From: Lenisia limosa
Taxonomy: Eukaryota; Breviatea
Direction: 5' to 3'
Assembly: GCA_001655205.1 (NCBI GenBank)
Contig: LPNZ01006111.1
Coordinates: forward strand, 1 to 20,872
DNA length: 20,872 nucleotides
Positions 9,501 through 18,500 of this stretch are shown in pieces. Under the pieces are notes generated by a model. That model was not told the DNA's origin. It saw nothing but the letters and a program-made list of their open reading frames with translations, and did not search any database. The first letter of the stretch is position 1. Each line of letters starts with the position of its first letter. The translations under genes were made by a program, and so were the position numbers.

Positions 9501-12500
9501 GTGGGAAGATGGACGCCGTCAGTTCAGACTGTTCTGAAAAACAAACAACGGCCACATTTACAATTCTTTTTTCTGTGTCATAGTTATACAGTGATGGATA
9601 TCTGAGAGAATTTGATAAAATGAACGCATACGGGAAAAGGACACTGTTCTTGAGACGGCCCCGCTCAGCCCCGCCCAGCTCCCATCAATGCCTTGGACCT
9701 TGGCGGCTTCTTCGCAAAAATCAAATCACCCNNNNNNNNNNNNNNNNNNNNNNNNNNNNNNNNNNNNNNNNNNNNNNNNNNNNNNNNNNNNNNNNNNNNN
9801 NNNNNNNNNNNNNNNNNNNNNNNNNNNNNNNNNNNAATTTTACACCAAGCCCGTCTTGGTAATTAAATAATTGCATCTGGCTCCAATGTATTCACGTGTT
9901 TACCTCTTAGGCCCGGTAATGGCAGGTGTTATTGGACAAACAAGCTTGCACTTTTCGGTCTTCGGACGCACCCCCTTGCATGCCGTACAAATGGCTGCAG
10001 AATGGTGGGAATGGAGTGAGGTCTTTCTGACTACCGTTTTGATGTTGTGAAGTTTGTCTTTTTTTTTTTACTGGCACCTTTACTCCACTCACACTGTAGC
10101 ACATCCGATAATATAGTCATTTCGCGAGAGACCCACTCGAGTATCATGGCGGTCAATAGTGGCTTTGGTTTCAGATTCTCCCCAGGCCCGGTGGGCATAC
10201 TCATTTTTGCTGGGAATTTAACCAAAACACAAAGAAGATTGTCTACCATGAATCTCTATTTGGTCTTTTTCCTAGCTTTTTGCTACCCCTTACCCTTGCA
10301 GGAAGGCGACCAGTTTGAAGTTTTGGAGTCAACCGTTGTCAGTGTAGCTGCGTTGAGAGGTTTGTGGCGGGATGTAGGAGGTTTTTAATTCCATGCACCA
10401 TTGCCTCCTTATTTTACAAAAAAGTTGTGAATTCAATTATTAACTGGATAAAAAGCCTCATGAGCCGTATAAAAAACCAAATTAACCGTAAAAAAATTAA
10501 CCCGCTGTAGCGTCGCCGGTGGTGCTCTCTGCTGCCAAGCTCGAGGAGAGGGCGTCTGCAAGTCTCGCAGACTCTGTCGCAATCTACTCCTACTCCTTGA
10601 TGTACAGTGATATTGCGTGGGAGGGGGTGTCAAATGAAGAGTATTTGGAGTGAAGAATATTATTATGGTACTTATCAAGAACCGATTGCCGGGCGGCTTT
10701 GAAACTATCAATCCTTTCACGCAATTTATCAATGATGATTCATTCTCAAATTTGAATTTAGAAAAGCGAAGTAGAGTAATAGATGATTCACAACCTATTT
10801 TTTATTATTAACTATCCAGTCTGGAGAAAAGGTTCTTGAAGCAATTCGCCCTCAGAGGCCGAAGAAACCTGAAGTTCATCCTGCCCCTTGCCATCTTCGC
10901 CTTATTGTGGGCATGGTATTGCTACCGGACTCACGTCTATATTTGTGCTTCACTTTGCTTCACATGTCTGGAAAATTCAATATTTATCGAGGAGTTGATG
11001 CAAGAACAAAATTTAAAGTTGTAACTCCAGGCTCCATACTGTCCATGTGATTGACGTTACCTCGCCCGGCCTGGGCAAAACTCTGGCAACCTTCGCCGCC
11101 GTAATCCAGACCTTGGATCTTGTGATCTGGCTTGTTCTTCTTCAGCTATCATCCCTCATCAAGTACCATCAAATCTACTCTCTGGTAAGCCTCTCTTGAA
11201 ATTTGACTGTCTGAACAAGTGTCTTTTCTCAACTTGACTCTTTCTGAAAGGTAACCATTTCTAACCTACATTCCCCCTCAGGCTATCCACCATTTCTCAT
11301 TCCCCCTCAGGCTATTGTTTCCATCCACTTGGCAATGTACAACCTGGAAGTTTTCGCGCTACTTCTCGGCCCTAAAGCCAACTTCGACACTTTGATTGTT
11401 ATCGTGGGGGTCTTTTGCTATTGTATTGGGTATTTTGTTTCAATGACTTGTTTTGCATGACAATTATAAATCAAGCAAATAACGAGATTGTGGTTGTCCC
11501 AATCGCTTGTTCGTTTATGAACCTTTGGTGCCATTTCTCCCACACCTTACCTTATTGATGGTATTTCAGATGGTTCTCTTCCAGCCGTTAGTCTTCAACA
11601 GCGCCCGAATTCGATTCTCCCACGTCGCACCGTTGTTCATCATCAGCTTCCTCGCCCAGGTATTGTGGATGTAGTATCATTTCACTTCGTATATTGTGTT
11701 CAACCCTCTATAGTACCGATTTAAGCTTATTGCTAGGGCTCCGCGCAGTTTTTTTTTGAAGATATTATTGACAAAATTTGAAATTAAAGTGTCTGAAATG
11801 AAGTTTCCATGTCGATGCAATATGTATATTCAATCAATTTTTCAATTAATTGCACGGAGCCCCACTTATTGCTTATTACAGTGAAGTTTCTGATACCCCC
11901 ACACACGCGCGCGCAAGCCTCTTTTGTTCTGTTATGACCCCCCCCTCCCTTATTTCACGCCACAGTTGACCGCCGTGCTAGTTTCCGGCATCACGGCCCT
12001 CGACGCTGTCTCGAGATCCACTGTGCTCTTAGGTAGGCCGCTCTGTGCTTGGGTTCTTTGTTTCCTTTTGTGAATGTTTCTGGTCTTTTCTTCTCCATTT
12101 CAAAGACTGCCTTTTATGACATGTTTCCTCGCCATGCCACATGAAATCCCTTTTTTTTTATGAGTTACGTCTAAACATTAAACTCAGGGCTAGAAACAAG
12201 ATATATTCTCAGGGCTTTACCAAACAAAATGTCGACATGGAATACACTCTTCCTAATGGATTATCACATAATAAAACCTCATGGCTCACTCCACACCATT
12301 GCAGGCAGTAGTGGACTGTTTTTGAGGGTGGTGAATAGTGTCATAAAAAATATGGCGTTATAACAAACCGATAGGCTTGCAGGTTGAGCTTGGCCTCAGC
12401 GTCGCCACTGCTGCCACCAGACGTCTTATAGTAACAAGGGGTGACTCCCTCGTCAGGGCTCAGGACGCCCATCCAGCAAGGACCTATTTAGGAATAACAG

Positions 12501-15500
12501 ATGACAAGCTCTTGATCCTTTCAGGGGAAGCCGTTCTATTCTGTTAACCAATCACCACAATACTAATGATCTTTTGAAAAACAACATGATCGCTGGCAAA
12601 CAGTTGAAAGCCTTCCATTGACTGAACGACTTCTAAACAATTTAAATAACAATATTGACGAAAAGTAAAGAAGAACTTAATCAAGAGCATCAACCTTTTT
12701 CAGAACATACGTAAACATAATGTTTTGCAAAAATCAGTCCAAAATAGACAACAAAATACCATAAGTGATGATGGATTCAAAAAAAAACCAACGTAACAAA
12801 AAGGGCAGATGGGACATCAAGAATTCTAACCCATCAGGGTGGGACATCAAGAATTTTAACTAAGAAGCATGCATTATTTACCTTTAACTGGCTCATCTGT
12901 CGATTTCTGGGAATGGAAGTAGAGCGTTTATAATGAGATACCCAACAGGGAACTACCACCTTAAGAACCCCAGGTCACAACTGATCAGCACGCTACATAC
13001 ACTATCATATTCCGAATTTATGCATCTCTTATCTCCTCTTTCACGCCCTATTCATTTTATTGTGTCATACTCACCCCACCCCAGGTTCTTTCTTAGTTGG
13101 AGCAACAGTGGGCTATTCACTGGAGTTGCGCTGGCGCAAAGCGTTCCTTTTGCGCGTGAGGCGGCGCCACACGTTTACTCACACATATTCAATTCAGTTC
13201 ATGAACTTTTCTTAATCCTTTATTTTCAAAACTTTAGCAGGCATTTTAAATAATGCATCAGCATGCTGCATGTATTCTTTCTTTGGTATCACCCCCCCTC
13301 TCTCATAGGCAAGTCTGCAGAATGACGTGTCCCAAAGTAAAGAAATTTTGCTGTCAATTCTCCCAGTGCACGTGGTTACAGGCATCCTCAAAAGGTTGGA
13401 CTATTCTCGAATTTGTCATTTCAACAGCCCTTCTAAACCTTTGGATAGTCGTTGTGGTGAAAAATATTCTTGCATAATTTCTGCATATACTGAAATAACA
13501 ATAATTAGCATAGTTTGTCCTAACCTAACTAGCCCAAACCAAGCCACTCTCCCCGTAGAGCAGTTCGACTCTCTTTCGCTCCTTGGTAGGTGAGGGAATT
13601 GTCCCACATAGCCCATGGTTGTCTACCATCCTCCTGGTTTCTGTCGATTTCACCATCCAGGTTGTGAAGTGATGCGGTTTAGCTCCTTGGTAGAGGTATG
13701 CGCCGCACAAACCAGGGGCTGTGTTTATTAGTTGAACATTAGTTACAACCTTTCCTTCTTCTCTTCCTGGTAGCTCATTATTGATGGTTTATTGTAGATT
13801 GTGACTACTTTCAAAACACACTAGCATCTAACCCTGCCAGACTCTTGCCCCTGCGAGGTTAACACTCATTTTGAATGATTTGTTCTCGGCTATCGATTTG
13901 ACCATGTTGACGTTTCCAACACTTTATAAGGTCTGTGGCTGTGTTCAATGATGACCATGTCTTCTGTTTCTAGTGCTCATCATCTTCTATTTTTCAGCTC
14001 ACATATCGATATTATCTTTTCACTCAGTCATTTGAGGAAACTTCCTATTAAATATGAATATATCCCCACAGCAGTATTTGATTATTTGATAGTTTATCTG
14101 CTTGCCAATTTCATGCCAATTTCATGCCAATCCCATATCTCAGGTCCCTGCGGTGCACGGAGTCTACAGCGTTGTTGGCGGACTACCTGGCTGTGACGGC
14201 GACCACTCTGCACAAGGTGCCGGGGGGGGGGGGGNNNNNNNNNNNNNNNNNNNNNNNNNNNNNNNNNNNNNNNNNNNNNNNNNNNGTTCACATCGTGGGA
14301 ATATCAAATATCTATAATCTTTGGTAACTCGGCATGTAGTGTGCGCGTTTGCTCTCGAGACAATGGCGGAATTGGCCTCTATCAACTCCCGATTCAAGGT
14401 TTGGCGATGTTTTTTACTAGATTATTCCCCAGTAGTTCTATAAGTATACTGGGTTACCACTAATTTGAAATCACGATTATTGAAGAAATTTTGTATTTTA
14501 TTAAATGGAATGATTCCATCAGGAGTTTAATTGCCGTTTTAGGAACGTGGAGACTCTACCGTGGATCTCAAGATCGGAATTGCCACTGCAGCTGCTTCTG
14601 CCGGCGTTATCGGACTCCCGGCCCGACCGTCTTATTTTGTACGTTAATCATGGGGGAAGATACATAATATGTATGGAACTGAGGTTGGATGTTGATTTGA
14701 AACCTAGCCTGAAATTCATGTTTAAAGAGGAGAGTGGAGTAGGTGGATTGGGAGGCACGGAAAACAGTGTCTTAGGGGTAGGTATCACTTTGTTCATTAT
14801 CTCGTAATCAAGGAAATGATTGCCGAACCTATTATTCTGATGCACTAATATATGAACTATTATATAAAATACAACAAATTCTTTTTTTTTTTTTTGTTTT
14901 TTTGTAGATTATGATGGGGAGGTGCCAACTTGGCAGCAAACGCGTTTAATGGTATAGATCTGGGGGCCTGCGCGACAGTTCTATCATGAGGCTCTGAAGG
15001 AAGCAAAAGGGGGGGAAATCATCACCCACTTCTCGAGTTACTACGTGAGGGGGTGGGATCGCTATCTGGAATGTTCTGATAACCAATTAAATGTAAACAT
15101 ATTAAGATCACTGTAACTGGAAACATTGTGTTCCCAGCTTTAATGCAGTAACGCTTCAGTCCGGACGATGTCGCTACTACTTCCGATTCGAAACTCCCGA
15201 AGGAGATGAGATACGCCCTGCCTTTCCTAAAAAGGAAACCAAGCAAGTGACAGAAATGAAGTCCGCAACCTCATCATCCGACATGCCTAATAAGGGTCAC
15301 TCGACCAACCAGTCATCAGAAGCGTTGCTCCAGAGTGCCGGTAGCCAAATGAGTCCGCCGCCCCAACACGATTCGCATCAAACTATTCACGTCACACATT
15401 CTCCGAGCCAGGAGGCCCTGGGCGGCCAACGCTTCTTCAAACTTGTCACCTGGGGTGGCCATGAGGTAGAGGGGACCCCCATTTCTTCAACGTGCTACCA

Positions 15501-18500
15501 TATCAATTTTCTTGGGACATGTTGTCCTCTCAAAACAGGAGGATTATCTTTGAGTTTTGAGTAAGATGTTAGTATGTTGCTATTCTCTCTCTCACCCAAC
15601 CAGGCTGAGGTTGAGTTTGCCTCAAGAACATACATAGCCCCATCTAGCTCCATCCTTAACCTGCAACACATACAGGCTAAGTACAGGTGAGATGATATGA
15701 GGATANNNNNNNNNNCTTTTCTTCTCATCCATCCATCAAACTAAGCAAAAAAACACTCCTCTCTCGTAAGTGCTAGCAACAACACCATAGGCCAGTAAAT
15801 GCAGACTTTCATTTTTCCTTTTCCTCCTTGAGCATTTTCAAGGTTACTAAACAGTTTTCAGAGAGGACAGAATTGTTTTTTTTTATTTTATTTTTTTATT
15901 ATATCTTCATTTTTTACAATTGGAAAACCAGGCCTGGGAATTCAAAAATACAGTATCTGGGTTAATTGTCTTCAATTATATATTCCATTTGGCTGAATGG
16001 GATAAGCAACTATTTAAACTATTGTTAACACCTCTTGATACTCTTTTTTTCTTTACCCACTTTTGTTTATTTTTTGAGCGGTCCGGTCTGGTCCTAACCG
16101 GTCCGGACCGTTCATAGTTTTCAAAAAGACCGGACCGTTCGATTGACCGGTCCAGTCCGAACCGGACCGTAGTGAACCACCAATTGTTCCCCAAAGCACC
16201 TCATAGAGCTCGGAGTTGTTCTGAAAGGTGGGAATGGTTTCGGCATTATTTTATATTGGTACAATCTTAAACATCATCTCCTGGTCTTTATCTGACAATA
16301 TAGTCGCTGGTCGAGGAGGTGGAGCAGGTTGCTGCTGCTGCCGGGAAGAAGCGGACTTGGCAACCTTCTCGGCGCGTTCAAAATCATGTTAGTATGTTGC
16401 TATTCTCTCTCTCACCCAACCAAGGCTGAGGCTGAGTTTGCCTCAAGAACATACATAGCCCTATCCAGCTCCATCCTTAACCTGCAACACATACAGGCTA
16501 AGTACAGGTGAGATGATATGAGGATACGGCGGTATTGAAGATATAATTGAGAATAAGGTGGGGAAGGTAAACAGCACCCGATCCTGTGTATGGCGATCTT
16601 TAATATGATAGGTAGATTGAAGGCCCACACAGAACCCTTATCGAAACATCATGATCATTTCCCTTACTCCACTGTTCTTCTCATGTCACACATTCACCAG
16701 GGCTGCCGCTATCCTCTCCGACCCCCATATTGCTCCTCCATCGCAAGATGGAAGAGACAGAAGAGCTGAAATTGCACATTCGAGAAGAGACGCGGTGAGC
16801 CTCGTGTTACATCTCTAATTACAAGCACTGAATTTTCAGTAGTCCTTATGGATATTTCTCCCCTATTACCCTCACCAGCCCCGCACATAGTCACCTCAGT
16901 ATTCACCCCTTTTTCGTCCATTGACCACCAGTATTCACCCCTTTTTCGTCCATTGACCACCAGTATTCATCCCCCCCCCATTTGACAACGCAGATCTTAG
17001 CCCGTCACGGCCTAACTGACGCCGTGTCGGCAAGTGGCGTCACGTTGGAGACCATTCTGAAGTCTGGAGGCGCGTCAACGCGCAGAGCCACGTTATCCAG
17101 CCTCTTCGACTCCCATGAGGTACGCCGCCGGAGCCTGTTTTATCTCTTTCTTTTCTTTTGTTGTCAAACATATGTACGTGTACAGATGAATATGTAGAAA
17201 CAGATATTCTGCTTTTCTTTTTTTTATTCCCCCCACCCCACAGCCTGCCGATCAGAAGTACTCTTCGCCCCACAAGGGATCATGTAGGCCTGCCCTGAAC
17301 CATTACGGGTTAAATAGAGGTTGAAGGATTGTTCTTACTGTTTTACCTCGCAATTTCCCAAGAAAACCGTCACTTCCCTCCCCTTTCAAACATGTGTATC
17401 GCCAATAAGGGATTTTTCTTGAGGGCTAATTTCTGCACCACACCCCCCGTCTTACCCCCAGCTCCCCTCTCCACGGACGGTATCGCCATTTCACTGGTGG
17501 AGAGCAACTCGGATGAAGATGATCAAGACGATGTGCCGCCTATGACTCCAATGTGGGCCATATAGGGGGATTAATATACCACTATCTTGCGGCTATCTCA
17601 TTAATTCCCGCCACTCCCACCCTTAGCCAACCAAGTTCTTCTTTTTTTTTTTTTTTTTTTTTGGGGGGGGNNNNNNNNNNNNNNNNNNNNNNNNNNNNNN
17701 NNNNNNNNNNNNNNNNNNNNNNNNNNNNNNNNNNNNNNNNNNNNNNNNNNNNNNNNNNNNNNNNNNNNNNNNNNNNNNNNNNNNNNNNNNNNNNNNNNGG
17801 CCAAGAGCAATGAGTGACCTCAGCATCCTCTTCAAAACCAACCTGCTGCACCAGACAAGCCAGCAGGGTCAAAGCGATGTAGAGGTGAGGGGGCTTACTG
17901 TTACTCGTCTGTAAAATGCATGGGAACAGCCTCTCGAGTTCCCTCCCATATCTTCAGTTCCCTCCCATATCTTCAATTTTTTTTCCCATCTTCAATCACC
18001 CTTAAGACTGCGGCACCGGATGAGGACTACAATATCCGCGCCGAGTCCCTCTCAAACCTTCCAATATGTTGGCTACCTTAAGATTCAATTTGTATCATCA
18101 TTCGGTGTTTTGCTTACAAAGTGTTTTGAGAGAACGAATTTGTTTGTTTTCTTCACTGCACTTCTCATCAACTCCGCATCTACTAAGCTTCTCATTTCGC
18201 AGCTCAAGACCCACCTCCACCCTGTCACGACACCCCGTCCTTCCATCCGCCCCAAGTTGATGCCAGTGGTGGGGGGGGGGGCTATAAACAATAGGGCTCT
18301 ACATCCACAACACCTCTCGATATGGTCTGTTATCTCAAAGGTTGTAACTGAGCGAAATTTGAAACAGCACATGTCTACTATATCATTATATTTTGTCGAT
18401 CGACAGTGGACAAAGAGAGTTTCCGCCAAATGATGGTGATGCCTTGTTGTTTCGATTGTCTTCAAACTTTGTGTTCTCTCATCAATTCAATGCATTTACA

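Larger units (their letters stand above)
15466..16303 (+). other. Intronic region with an extra exon copy and a palindromic GGTCCGGACC cluster
   Basis: If the main splicing path is used, 15466-16303 is one 838-nt intron. It contains the first copy of a duplicated exon (15604-15686), a 10-N gap (15706-15715), T-rich sequence at 15876-15905, and the GGTCCGGACC repeat cluster at 16079-16169. Confidence 0.5.

Noticed and set aside
13561-13710. Minus-strand ORFs over 13416-13710
   Set aside because: The plus strand here carries the phase-consistent C2 exons; the opposite-strand frames have no splice or domain support.
14221-14285. Poly-G run before a gap as a G-quadruplex element
   Set aside because: It is a single homopolymer at a sequencing gap, most likely a sequence-quality limit; similar C, A and T runs flank other gaps.
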